From: Desulfobacterales bacterium
Lineage (GTDB): Bacteria > Desulfobacterota > Desulfobacteria > Desulfobacterales > Desulfosalsimonadaceae
Assembly: GCA_007127175.1 (NCBI GenBank)
Contig: SKZX01000149.1
Location: 1-5,873, forward strand
Length of the DNA: 5,873 nt
Direction of reading: 5' to 3'
Below the pieces are notes generated by a model that had not been told where the DNA came from, did no database searches, and worked only from the letters and a program-made list of their open reading frames with translations. Of the stretch, positions 1 to 5,873 are shown one piece after another; the stretch's first letter is position 1; each line of letters starts with the position of its first letter. Position numbers and translations under genes: made by a program.

Positions 1-1582
1 CCTGGTACATACCCTGCCGGATGAGATTGATGGTCTTCTCCCCTGCAGGCAGGCGGGCACCCGCTTCGGGCTTGGACTTCTGTACAACAGCCCCGCCGAC
101 ACTGTAAACCTCTTTCATTATCTGGGGCCGAAAAATCGTGCCGCCATTTGCCACAGCACCGGTGAGCATGACCATCTGCAAGGGTGTTGAGAGGTTGTAG
201 CCCTGACCGATGGCGATGGGCAAATTTTCCCCGGCATACCATGGCAGGCCGAAACGCTCCCGCTTCCATGCGGTTGTGGGTACCAAACCCCGCGCCTCGT
301 TGGCAAGATCGATGCCGGTGGGTGCTCCAAGTCCGCTATTTTTTGCATATTTGGCGATTCTGTCGACGCCAAGCTGTCTCCCGGCCTCGTAAAAATACAC
401 GTCACAGGACTCTGAAATGGCGTCAACGATATTCTGGTTGCCATGGCCATGCCGTTTCCAGCACCTGAAGGTCCTGTCCCCCATGGGGTAATTGCCCGAA
501 CAATAGACGGTGGAATGTTCGTGGAACAACCCTTCCTCGAGTGCCGCCATGGCCGTGACAATTTTATAAACGGATGCGGGGGGGTAAACGGTCTGCATGG
601 CCCGGTTGTTAAGGGGTCGCTCCGGGTCGTTCAGGAGCGCCTGCCATTGCTTTGAACTGATACCATCGGAAAACATTCCGGGGTCGAATGCCGGGCTGCT
701 CGCCATTGCCAGAATATCGCCGTTTGCAGGGTCAATGGCCACAATAGCGCCGGTTTTGCCCTCAAGCAACTGCTGCGCCTTTACCTGAAGGTCATAATCA
801 ATGGTCAAATATACATTGTTCCCCGGGATCGAGGGGTCTTCCCCTAAAACGGACATGACCTGCCCTGTGGCGTTTACCTGGACGACCCGGGCGCCCGGGT
901 ATCCTGACAGTTCAGCCTCAAAAGTCCGCTCCACACCAAGCCGACCGATCATGTCACCACCGCGTTTATGGGGATGCCGGCTGGACCTCAACTCGCTCTG
1001 GTTAATCTCCCCCAGGTACCCGATAAGATGGGGAGCAAACCGGTCATAGATGTAGTTTCGCCTGGGGCTGGCCTGTATGATGATTCCGGGCAGCGCATAG
1101 CGCCGGCTCATCAGCTGCGCCATAAGGTCCCGGCCGATATCCGGCTTGAGAAGAACCGGTCGAAACCCGTAAGGACCGCGGTTTCGGGTGACAAGGGTGA
1201 TGATGTCATCCGGGTCGGTGGAAATGAATTCCGTCAGCTTGTAAGCTGTTTCCGGAACAGGGGAAGCGTCTGCGGGGATGATATACAGGTCGAAAGCAGG
1301 GCGATTGTCAACAAGAAGCCGCCCGTTCCGGTCGAAAATGTGACCCCTCAGCGGTTCAATGCGCTGCTTCCGGATGCAGTTGTTTTCAGACAGGCTTCGG
1401 TACTGCTCCCCCTGAAGAATCTGGAGGTTGAACAGCTGAATCAAAATTGCGCAAAAAAGCGGCAGCATGCACAGGACCATCTTGAGCAGGCGACTGCGGT
1501 ACCAGTCTGCATCCACCTTGGGGAAAAAGCGTTCAGAGGGAACCTTGTTTCCGTTTTCCGTTTTTATCCTTGATTTGTTCAA
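1..1582 (-). CDS. mrdA: Penicillin-binding protein 2 (elongasome DD-transpeptidase), 3' end cut off by the window
   Basis: This is the class B PBP that cross-links peptidoglycan for lateral wall growth, working with RodA and activated by MreC. The frame is open from about 1582 to the left edge (527 codons, no stop). After a short cytoplasmic tail, one membrane anchor spans about residues 33-52. The PBP-dimer motif RGHIFDRNGRLLVDN is at 79-93, and the pedestal domain has GDMIGRLGVERTFE. The transpeptidase active site SVYK lies in YPPASVYK, with the nucleophile at S337 (E. coli PBP2 uses S330). The second motif is SCD at 392-394, the SxD form usual in PBP2. IGQGYNLSTPLQM follows. The third motif (KTG) and the C-terminus lie beyond position 1. 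No ATG occurs in frame before or within the tail: the first is at residue 37, inside the anchor. I therefore choose TTG at 1582, preceded by AGGG at a 5-nt gap; TTG at 1603 is an alternative. The gene begins 7 bp after mreD, so it is co-transcribed. Confidence 0.95.
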   Translation of the reverse strand, partial: MNKSRIKTENGNKVPSERFFPKVDADWYRSRLLKMVLCMLPLFCAILIQLFNLQILQGEQYRSLSENNCIRKQRIEPLRGHIFDRNGRLLVDNRPAFDLYIIPADASPVPETAYKLTEFISTDPDDIITLVTRNRGPYGFRPVLLKPDIGRDLMAQLMSRRYALPGIIIQASPRRNYIYDRFAPHLIGYLGEINQSELRSSRHPHKRGGDMIGRLGVERTFEAELSGYPGARVVQVNATGQVMSVLGEDPSIPGNNVYLTIDYDLQVKAQQLLEGKTGAIVAIDPANGDILAMASSPAFDPGMFSDGISSKQWQALLNDPERPLNNRAMQTVYPPASVYKIVTAMAALEEGLFHEHSTVYCSGNYPMGDRTFRCWKRHGHGNQNIVDAISESCDVYFYEAGRQLGVDRIAKYAKNSGLGAPTGIDLANEARGLVPTTAWKRERFGLPWYAGENLPIAIGQGYNLSTPLQMVMLTGAVANGGTIFRPQIMKEVYSVGGAVVQKSKPEAGARLPAGEKTINLIRQGMYQ

Positions 1583-1589
1583 TTTGACC

Positions 1590-2105
1590 CTATCCGTTAT
1601 CAATTGCCCTGCCTGGAAATAAACGGTCTGCTGCACCGAAAAACATCTGCAGAAACGGAAAAATAAATGGTGCAGTGATCACAACCAGGAAAACCTGAAA
1701 GAATACCAGTCGTATCCCGTCTTCGGTAAATACGACATGACCGGCATGAATACTGATGACAACCCAGAAAATCAGAAGCTGGAAAAGAACACCGATAACC
1801 ACGAGGACCGGGTAAAAATAGCTGTGCTTGACGTCAAAAAAACGCCAGGTTTGACGAAATGCAAGAAAAAGCCATATGTATGTTGTCAGGTATATGCCTG
1901 CGGGCGCACCTGAGATCATGTCCATTGCCAGGGCCGCCAGCAAAAGCACCGGGAAACCTTCGCGAAAAGGGCGATAAAGGCTGAAGTAGATTGCAACCGG
2001 GATGATCAGGTCGTAAAACCGCAGGGATCCGAAACTGTTGGGCAGAATGGTGGTCTGCAGAACTATTAAAATAAGACACAAAAGGAGGTAAAAAAGGTAT
2101 TGCAT
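1590..2105 (-). CDS. mreD: Rod shape-determining protein MreD
   Basis: This small polytopic inner-membrane protein belongs to the elongasome, where it binds MreC and tunes activation of PBP2/RodA. From ATG 2105 it has 171 residues, close to the usual 160-170. It is almost wholly hydrophobic, with about five or six membrane segments starting with MQYLFYLLLCLILIVLQ. The family-like features are LPNSFGSLRFYDLIIP early, then SLYRPFREGFPVLLLAALAMDMISGAP, where a conserved acidic residue precedes a small-residue turn. The frame stays open upstream to a TTG at 2171. The added 22 residues (polar, with two Cys) come from the repeat element and would place a non-family tail before the first membrane helix, so I prefer 2105. 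The Shine-Dalgarno before 2105 is weak (GGCAGCGATG region). It ends 7 bp before the mrdA start. Confidence 0.9.
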   Translation of the reverse strand: MQYLFYLLLCLILIVLQTTILPNSFGSLRFYDLIIPVAIYFSLYRPFREGFPVLLLAALAMDMISGAPAGIYLTTYIWLFLAFRQTWRFFDVKHSYFYPVLVVIGVLFQLLIFWVVISIHAGHVVFTEDGIRLVFFQVFLVVITAPFIFPFLQMFFGAADRLFPGRAIDNG

Positions 2106-2130
2106 AGATTCATCGCTGCCAAATTGAACC

Positions 2131-2320
2131 TTGACGACTTCGCAAAAGTCCAATATCTGCGTTACGCACAATTTCCGAAGAATCTCACGTACACATAAAT
2201 ACTATCAATTCTTCAAAAATTGCGCAAGCCTTGATCTTGAACTTTTTTCAAAGTCGTCTGATCGACACTTTTTACTTAGCCATCTTTACCGTGTTTTTTG
2301 ACTTTTTACGGTGCCGTCAA
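2131..2320. repeat. Degenerate inverted-repeat (MITE/REP-like) element between mreC and mreD
   Basis: The element is bounded by TTGACG at 2131-2136 and its complement CGTCAA at 2315-2320. Within it, a long imperfect palindrome pairs about 2132-2183 with about 2208-2258. Perfect blocks are GACGACTT (2133-2140) with AAGTCGTC (2251-2258), and GAAGAAT (2177-2183) with ATTCTTC (2208-2214). By eye about two thirds of the arm positions match, leaving a loop of about 24 nt at 2184-2207. The segment is more AT-rich than the flanking genes and has no credible reading frame. I recall similar TTGACG...ACTTTTTGCGAAGTCGTC elements being abundant in Desulfobacterales genomes, but that could not be checked here. 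It encodes no transposase, so it would be non-autonomous if mobile. Confidence 0.7.
2241..2319 (+). repeat. Three direct copies of a 19-bp end motif
   Basis: Three related 19-mers start at 2241, 2267 and 2301: ACTTTTTTCAAAGTCGTCT, ACTTTTTACTTAGCCATCT and ACTTTTTACGGTGCCGTCA. The second and third share ACTTTTTAC exactly, and all end in a G-Y-C-R-T-C block. A fourth copy in the opposite orientation, one base shorter, occupies 2132-2149. The spacing (26 and 34 bp) is irregular, unlike a CRISPR or an operator array. It suggests repeated insertion or duplication of an element end. Confidence 0.6.
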
Positions 2321-2352
2321 CCTTGTTTTCATATAAATCATGCCATGGCCCA

Positions 2353-3189
2353 TCAGTCATCCATGATGTCGATCACCGGCGGGTTTAAAATGACTATGAC
2401 TTCTTCAAGCCGGCTGAAATCAACAAAGGGGGTAATTTCAATGTCCTGGAAAATACCGGCGCTCCGCCGGATAATCTGGGACACCCGGCCAACCCGCAGC
2501 CCTTTGGGGTAAACCCCGTCAAACCCGGAAGTAATGACGATATCCCCCGTGGTAATATCCGCTTTATGGAGGGCAAATTCAAAATGACAGACATTGCTTG
2601 ACAGGCCCCGCACGATCCCCCGTGCCCGGGTTCTTTGCACAAGCGCGTCAACCGCATTGTTTCGGTCAATAATCAGCAGGACCTTCGCATAACGCCCGGA
2701 AACACCGATGACCTGGCCGACAATGCCTTCGGGCACCATTACCGGCTGACCGATACGCACCCCGTGGGCTTTTCCTTTATTGATCACAAGCGACTGAAAC
2801 CATGCCGAAGGATCCCTTCCCACCACATCCGCAACAACCGTTTCATATGCCACATCCCCGCTGAATTCAAAAAACGATGCCATGCGGGCATTCAACATCA
2901 TTTCTTCCCTGTACATATGAACCGTGTACTCGGTTTCGGCGAGTTTTCGCCGCAGCACTTCATTTTCTTTTGCTGTTGAAACAAGGCTGAAATACCGGGT
3001 CCACACCTTTTCAGCAAAGCCGGTACTCCGGGAAACACCTTCCTGGAATGGTCCTATAAAAAACAAGGCGGTTTCCACCGCAGCCGGATAAAAAGAGGAC
3101 TTCCGCATGTAGTTGTAGGAAAAAACAATACCATTTACCACGACTATCAGCACAAGGCCGGCGATGACCATTGTCTTTCTGGAAAACAT
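2353..3189 (-). CDS. mreC: Rod shape-determining protein MreC
   Basis: This bitopic, mostly periplasmic elongasome scaffold activates PBP2 and links it to MreB through MreD. At 278 residues it is of normal length. It has a short cytoplasmic MFSRK, a membrane anchor at about 7-26, a periplasmic helical stretch at about 60-105 rich in E/K/R/L (the dimerising coiled coil), then the two beta-barrel-like lobes. Family signatures are DVVGRDPSAWFQSLVINKG at 121-139, the GVRIGQPVM/GIVGQVIGVS repeat at 143-164, LLIIDRNNAVDALV at 171-184, and TSGFDGVYPKGLRVGRV at 220-236. It starts at ATG 3189, 3 bp after the mreB stop, so translation is probably coupled. AGGTGAT inside the last mreB codons is the likely ribosome site, though spaced rather far from the start. 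Downstream it is separated from mreD by 247 bp, which is unusual for this pair. Confidence 0.97.
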   Translation of the reverse strand: MFSRKTMVIAGLVLIVVVNGIVFSYNYMRKSSFYPAAVETALFFIGPFQEGVSRSTGFAEKVWTRYFSLVSTAKENEVLRRKLAETEYTVHMYREEMMLNARMASFFEFSGDVAYETVVADVVGRDPSAWFQSLVINKGKAHGVRIGQPVMVPEGIVGQVIGVSGRYAKVLLIIDRNNAVDALVQRTRARGIVRGLSSNVCHFEFALHKADITTGDIVITSGFDGVYPKGLRVGRVSQIIRRSAGIFQDIEITPFVDFSRLEEVIVILNPPVIDIMDD

Positions 3190-3192
3190 GGT

Positions 3193-4230
3193 TTAATCGA
3201 TTATCACCTGCTTCAGAAAATCAATATTTTTCAATGTCATTCCGGACCCTATGGCGATGGTGGTCAGCGGGTCTTCGGCAATGGTAATGGGCAGACCGGT
3301 TTCTTCGCGGAGGAGTTTATCGAGATTTTTGAGCAGCGCCCCGCCCCCGGTAATGACAATGCCGCGGTCGACGATGTCCGCTGACAGTTCAGGGGGCGTC
3401 TGTTCAAGCACTATCTTTGTCGTTTCAACGATGGCATCGATCTGCTCGGAAATGGCAAGGCGGATTTCCTCGGAATCAATGGCCAGGATCTTGGGAATCC
3501 CCGAAACAAGGTCCCGCCCCTTGACTTCGATGGTTTCATAGTTCTCCGGTTCCGGGTAGGCATTGCCGATAGTGATCTTGATAATCTCGGCGGTGCGCTC
3601 TCCAATGAGCAGGTTATACTTTCGTTTCACATACTGGATGATGGCTTCATCCATCTTGTCCCCGGCAACACGGACGGAACGCGAAAAAACAATGCCTGAC
3701 AATGAAATAACGGCAACCTCGGTTGTCCCCCCGCCGATATCGACCACCATGTTGCACCCGGGTTCGGTAATGGGCATGCCTGCACCGATGGCAGCCGCCA
3801 TGGGCTCCTCGATGAGGAAGACTTCACGAGCCCCTGCCGATTCCGCCGCTTCCCTGACCGCCCGCTTCTCCACTGGTGTGATGCCGGTGGGCACCGCCAC
3901 GACAATGCGCGGCCGGATAAAGCTTCTCCGGTTGTGAACCCGCTGGATAAAATGCCTGAGCATGGCTTCGGTAACGTCAAAATCCGCAATAACGCCGTCA
4001 TGCATGGGCCTTATAGCGACAATATTGCCAGGTGTGCGACCCAGCATGTTTTTTGCCTCGAGCCCGACAGCCATAACCCTGCTTTTTCCGCGGCCGTCGG
4101 TCCTGACGGCCACCACAGAAGGTTCGCTTAAAACGATGCCTTTCCCCCTGACGTAAACAAGCGTATTTGCGGTACCCAGATCAATGGCAAGATCACTGGA
4201 AAAAAAACCGACCAATGCATCCAAAAACAA
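3193..4230 (-). CDS. mreB: Rod shape-determining protein MreB (bacterial actin)
   Basis: This ATP-binding actin homologue forms antiparallel filaments on the inner face of the cytoplasmic membrane and steers the lateral wall synthesis machinery. At 345 residues it matches the family length. Actin-fold nucleotide motifs are in order: phosphate-1 DLGTANT (17-23), connect-1 with EEPMAAAIGAG (141-151), phosphate-2 DIGGGTTE (164-171), and adenosine loop ITGGGALLKNLD (293-304). The N-terminal FLDALVGFFSSDL is short and hydrophobic, consistent with membrane association. The start is TTG at 4230. It is fixed by a perfect AAGGAGGT six bases upstream, by family alignment (the DLGT motif sits about 16 residues in), and by the lack of a better in-frame ATG. 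It is the first gene of the mreBCD-mrdA run. The ABC-type MreB helps place the organism as a rod or curved rod. Confidence 0.98.
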   Translation of the reverse strand: MFLDALVGFFSSDLAIDLGTANTLVYVRGKGIVLSEPSVVAVRTDGRGKSRVMAVGLEAKNMLGRTPGNIVAIRPMHDGVIADFDVTEAMLRHFIQRVHNRRSFIRPRIVVAVPTGITPVEKRAVREAAESAGAREVFLIEEPMAAAIGAGMPITEPGCNMVVDIGGGTTEVAVISLSGIVFSRSVRVAGDKMDEAIIQYVKRKYNLLIGERTAEIIKITIGNAYPEPENYETIEVKGRDLVSGIPKILAIDSEEIRLAISEQIDAIVETTKIVLEQTPPELSADIVDRGIVITGGGALLKNLDKLLREETGLPITIAEDPLTTIAIGSGMTLKNIDFLKQVIID

Positions 4231-4236
4231 GGCCTG

Positions 4237-4244
4237 ACCTCCTT
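4237..4244 (-). promoter_or_regulatory. Strong Shine-Dalgarno of mreB
   Basis: On the minus strand this reads AAGGAGGT, fully complementary to the 16S rRNA tail, with 6 nt between it and the TTG codon at 4230. It decides the mreB start. A strong site paired with a weak initiation codon is one way to set expression of an abundant cytoskeletal protein. Confidence 0.9.
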
Positions 4245-4463
4245 GATATCATTTAAATAAGCTGCCAGAACATACCGGGACAGCGTGAATGAAAACTGCC
4301 GGGTGCAACTGAATTCTCACCATCCCGGGTCAAGAATCGGAAATTTTCGAGGTTTTTCACATACGATAATGCCATTTTGGTCTGGTTGCCGGCATCATGA
4401 TCGAACAGATGAACCATCCAATGCACGCTGCTCCCCCCGCCCCGGAATCAGTTATATCGCTAA

Positions 4464-4490
4464 CAAAAAAGGGCCTGCTTTACAAGCAGA
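4464..4490 (-). terminator. Possible rho-independent terminator downstream of the serine hydrolase gene
   Basis: On the minus strand a perfect 6-bp stem CTGCTT/AAGCAG with a 3-nt loop (4475-4489) is followed by GCCC and then six T residues (4470-4465). An A/T run on the other flank gives partial two-way character. It lies about 85 bp after the serine hydrolase stop. The short stem and the four bases between stem and T-run make it a weak candidate. Confidence 0.4.
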
Positions 4491-4575
4491 AAAATACGAT
4501 TGGCAAATGTTTGCAAATCCTTGCGGCATCCAGGGGCTATTTCCCGAAGCACAAACAGCCTTGAATCACGAAGCG

Positions 4576-5658
4576 TCATGCCAGCCGTTGCATGATCTCA
4601 TCATGGATAATGGGACGAAATTGTTTGATTTTTTCATTCACCCGGGACGGGTGTACGCGGTTGGTCAGCAATATGACGATAATTTTCCGGTCAAGGTCCA
4701 TCCAGAAGGATGTCCCTGTAAACCCCAGGTGCCCCACGGTGCGCGCTTTGCTGAAATACCGGCCGCAGCTTGAACCAACCTTGGATGGCACGTCAAAACC
4801 CGGGGTCCGTTGGGCATTTTCAGGAACGGTCAAAAATCGCCGAACCCATTCAGGGCTCAACCACCCGCCCCCATGGTCTCCTGCGTAAGCGGCCAAAAGC
4901 TTTGCCAGAAGCTGGTATACCGCCCCTGCCGTACCAAAAAGGCCGGCATGGCCTGCAGCTCCCCCCACGGCAAAGGCATTTTCATCGTGTACCACCCCTT
5001 GAAGCAGCCCCCTGAAGGGACATACCTCGGTTGCGGCATAATCGGACGGGTCCGTCGCCAGATCATTGTCGGATGGAAAAAACAAACCGGAAACAGAAAG
5101 CGACGAAAAAACATCATACTGGACAAAAACGGGGAACGTTTTTCCGGTAACCGCCTCGATGCACAACTGCAGGAGCATAAAACCGATGTCGCTGTAAAGG
5201 GTGCATCGCCCGGGGGCGTGCAACAGCGGCTCGTCCATGATCATGCGGTGCAATTCGGATTTTCGCCCCGGCGCCGGCATGGCCAGGAGTTTTTCATAAT
5301 AGGGCCGGTAATCCGGCAGCCCGGAATTGTGGCACAGAAGGTTTTCCCAGGTGATTGCCGCTTTTTCTGACGGGCATGCCCCTTCCAAAACAGCACAGGC
5401 CGGGTCGGTCAATGCGATTGTGCCGTCCGCAGCAAGGCGCATAACAGCCAATGCCGTGGCAAGGGGCTTCGTAAGGGAGGCCAGGTCAAACACGGTGTCA
5501 GGCCCGACTTTTTGGCCGCCGTCATAAAGGCTGGTCATTCCGGCAACAGCAGCAATGGCCACACCCCCTGCCCCGCCGGCCATCACCTGGCAGCCGGGGA
5601 AAACCCCCTCCCCAACCGCATGGTGCAGCAGATCATCAATGGTTTTGAGTCGATTCAT
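4576..5658 (-). CDS. Serine hydrolase of the class C beta-lactamase / DD-peptidase fold
   Basis: This 360-residue protein belongs to the beta-lactamase (PF00144-type) family of serine DD-peptidases, esterases and amidases. The nucleophile box is SLTK (S61, K64) in FDLASLTKPLATAL. The second motif is YSD (155-157), where YxN is commoner. The third is HLGFTGT (310-316), standing for the KTG/HxG box. Other family marks are CHNSGLPDY (109-117), HDENAF and AGHAGLFGTA (224-244), and LTNRVHPSR (331-339). This set resembles the YbbE-like branch rather than true AmpC. I see no signal peptide or anchor (the N-terminus is MNRLKTIDDLLHHAV), so a cytoplasmic location is likely. ATG 5658 has an AAGGGGGG ribosome site. 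It lies 46 bp after an S66 LD-carboxypeptidase gene, probably in one operon, which points to trimming of recycled muropeptides. The substrate is unproven; an esterase role is the main alternative. Confidence 0.9.
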   Translation of the reverse strand: MNRLKTIDDLLHHAVGEGVFPGCQVMAGGAGGVAIAAVAGMTSLYDGGQKVGPDTVFDLASLTKPLATALAVMRLAADGTIALTDPACAVLEGACPSEKAAITWENLLCHNSGLPDYRPYYEKLLAMPAPGRKSELHRMIMDEPLLHAPGRCTLYSDIGFMLLQLCIEAVTGKTFPVFVQYDVFSSLSVSGLFFPSDNDLATDPSDYAATEVCPFRGLLQGVVHDENAFAVGGAAGHAGLFGTAGAVYQLLAKLLAAYAGDHGGGWLSPEWVRRFLTVPENAQRTPGFDVPSKVGSSCGRYFSKARTVGHLGFTGTSFWMDLDRKIIVILLTNRVHPSRVNEKIKQFRPIIHDEIMQRLA

Positions 5659-5704
5659 ACCCCCCTTCCATCTGCCGGCAATTCAACGGGGTCGGGCGCA
5701 CCCG

Positions 5705-5873
5705 TCACTTAAACGCGCTATCCGTGTAGCAAAGGCGCCCGTTATCCCCATCGAGCGTTGCTTCAACCCCTAACGGTAAAGTCAGGCAAGGCATGCCGTG
5801 TCCTGCCGGAAACCCGGAAACAACCGGCACCGTCATGGACTGCAGCCGTTCCCGGATGGTGCTGTTGACCGCA
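5705..5873 (-). CDS. C-terminal end of an LD-carboxypeptidase (peptidase S66 / LdcA-MccF family), 5' part outside the window
   Basis: Only the last 56 residues are visible, reading in from the right edge and ending with TGA at 5705-5707. They contain VPVVSGFPAGHGMPCLTLPLGVEATLD, the typical S66 C-terminus. There the GHG histidine completes the Ser-Glu-His triad, and the LPLG turn and an alternating beta strand follow. Family members cut the L,D bond that releases the terminal D-Ala from tetrapeptide muropeptides in the cytoplasm, feeding peptidoglycan recycling; MccF-type relatives instead hydrolyse microcin C-like compounds. The catalytic Ser and Glu lie outside the window, so the branch cannot be assigned. 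The serine hydrolase gene follows after 46 bp on the same strand. Confidence 0.85.
   Translation of the reverse strand, partial: AVNSTIRERLQSMTVPVVSGFPAGHGMPCLTLPLGVEATLDGDNGRLCYTDSAFK

Larger units (their letters stand above)
4231..4575 (-). other. Intergenic region with mre operon leader; no confident promoter
   Basis: This gap of about 345 bp lies between the serine hydrolase stop and the mreB start and must hold the mre promoter if the operon is transcribed independently. I could not find a sigma-70 pair with good spacing. TTGACC (minus strand, 4332-4327) resembles a -35 box but has no matching -10, and TTGCAA/TATTTT near 4516-4491 are only 14 nt apart. Other visible structure is an imperfect hairpin at 4313-4337 (ATTCT/AGAAT arms around a CCCGGG core), two GCAAAT blocks exactly 10 bp apart (4503-4508 and 4513-4518), and a C-rich tract at 4431-4444. 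A plus-strand open frame crossing this gap (4285-4773) has no protein-like character. Confidence 0.6.

Noticed and set aside
118..561. 147-codon minus-strand open frame
   Set aside because: It is out of frame with the PBP2 transpeptidase domain, which reads through the same bases with SVYK and SCD in order.
571..590. Possible frameshift at the run of seven G (C on the coding strand) next to the PBP2 active site
   Set aside because: Counting the run as seven keeps YPPASVYK and all downstream motifs in one frame, so no frameshift is needed.
968..1573. 201-codon plus-strand open frame
   Set aside because: It lies wholly antisense to the N-terminal half of PBP2, whose motifs are unmistakable. 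The translated product has no recognisable domain or ribosome site; it is a codon-bias shadow.
2131..2320. CRISPR array or riboswitch between mreC and mreD
   Set aside because: Repeat units are irregularly spaced and in mixed orientation with no spacers, and no known riboswitch core is apparent; the inverted-repeat element explains the structure.
2308..2355. 15-codon minus-strand mini-ORF starting in TGATG at the mreC stop
   Set aside because: It is too short and runs into the repeat with no recognisable peptide. It might be a relic of an old coupled start, but nothing supports function.
4491..4516. TTGCAA / TATTTT promoter upstream of mreB
   Set aside because: The 14-nt spacing is too short for a sigma-70 promoter and the boxes are poor; it also overlaps the candidate terminator.
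4285..4773. 162-codon plus-strand frame spanning the mreB leader
   Set aside because: It overlaps the serine hydrolase C-terminus, has low-complexity unprotein-like composition, and has no convincing ribosome site.

Overview
The window carries the conserved cell-shape operon of a Gram-negative rod, read entirely on the minus strand. It looks like a Desulfobacterota (former delta-proteobacterial) chromosome. That placement rests on the gene order mreB-mreC-mreD-mrdA, the protein character, moderately high GC with frequent C/G-ending codons, and a hairpin-type intergenic repeat like ones I recall from Desulfobacterales. It is an inference, not a database match.

In transcription order (right to left) the layout is as follows. 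(1) The C-terminal end of a peptidase S66 (LD-carboxypeptidase) gene lies at the right edge. (2) A complete beta-lactamase-fold serine hydrolase gene follows 46 bp downstream. (3) A gap of about 345 bp contains a possible terminator for that pair and the leader of the mre operon. (4) mreB starts with TTG behind a perfect Shine-Dalgarno. (5) mreC begins 3 bp after mreB. (6) A 247-bp gap, unusually long for mreC-mreD, is largely filled by a degenerate inverted-repeat element with several copies of a 19-bp end motif. (7) mreD is next. (8) mrdA (PBP2) begins 7 bp after mreD, apparently from a TTG codon, and runs off the left edge before its KTG box.

The mre genes together make the elongasome. MreB filaments under the inner membrane position MreC/MreD, which activate the PBP2 transpeptidase (with RodA, presumably just beyond the left edge) for lateral wall synthesis. 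The two right-hand genes are probably for peptidoglycan turnover: LD-carboxypeptidase trims recycled muropeptides in the cytoplasm, and the serine hydrolase has no visible export signal. The window therefore joins wall building with a putative wall-recycling pair.

I see no phage, CRISPR, tRNA, rRNA or defence genes and no strong case for a new biological system. The least ordinary element is the repeat between mreC and mreD and its possible effect on expression of mreD and mrdA.
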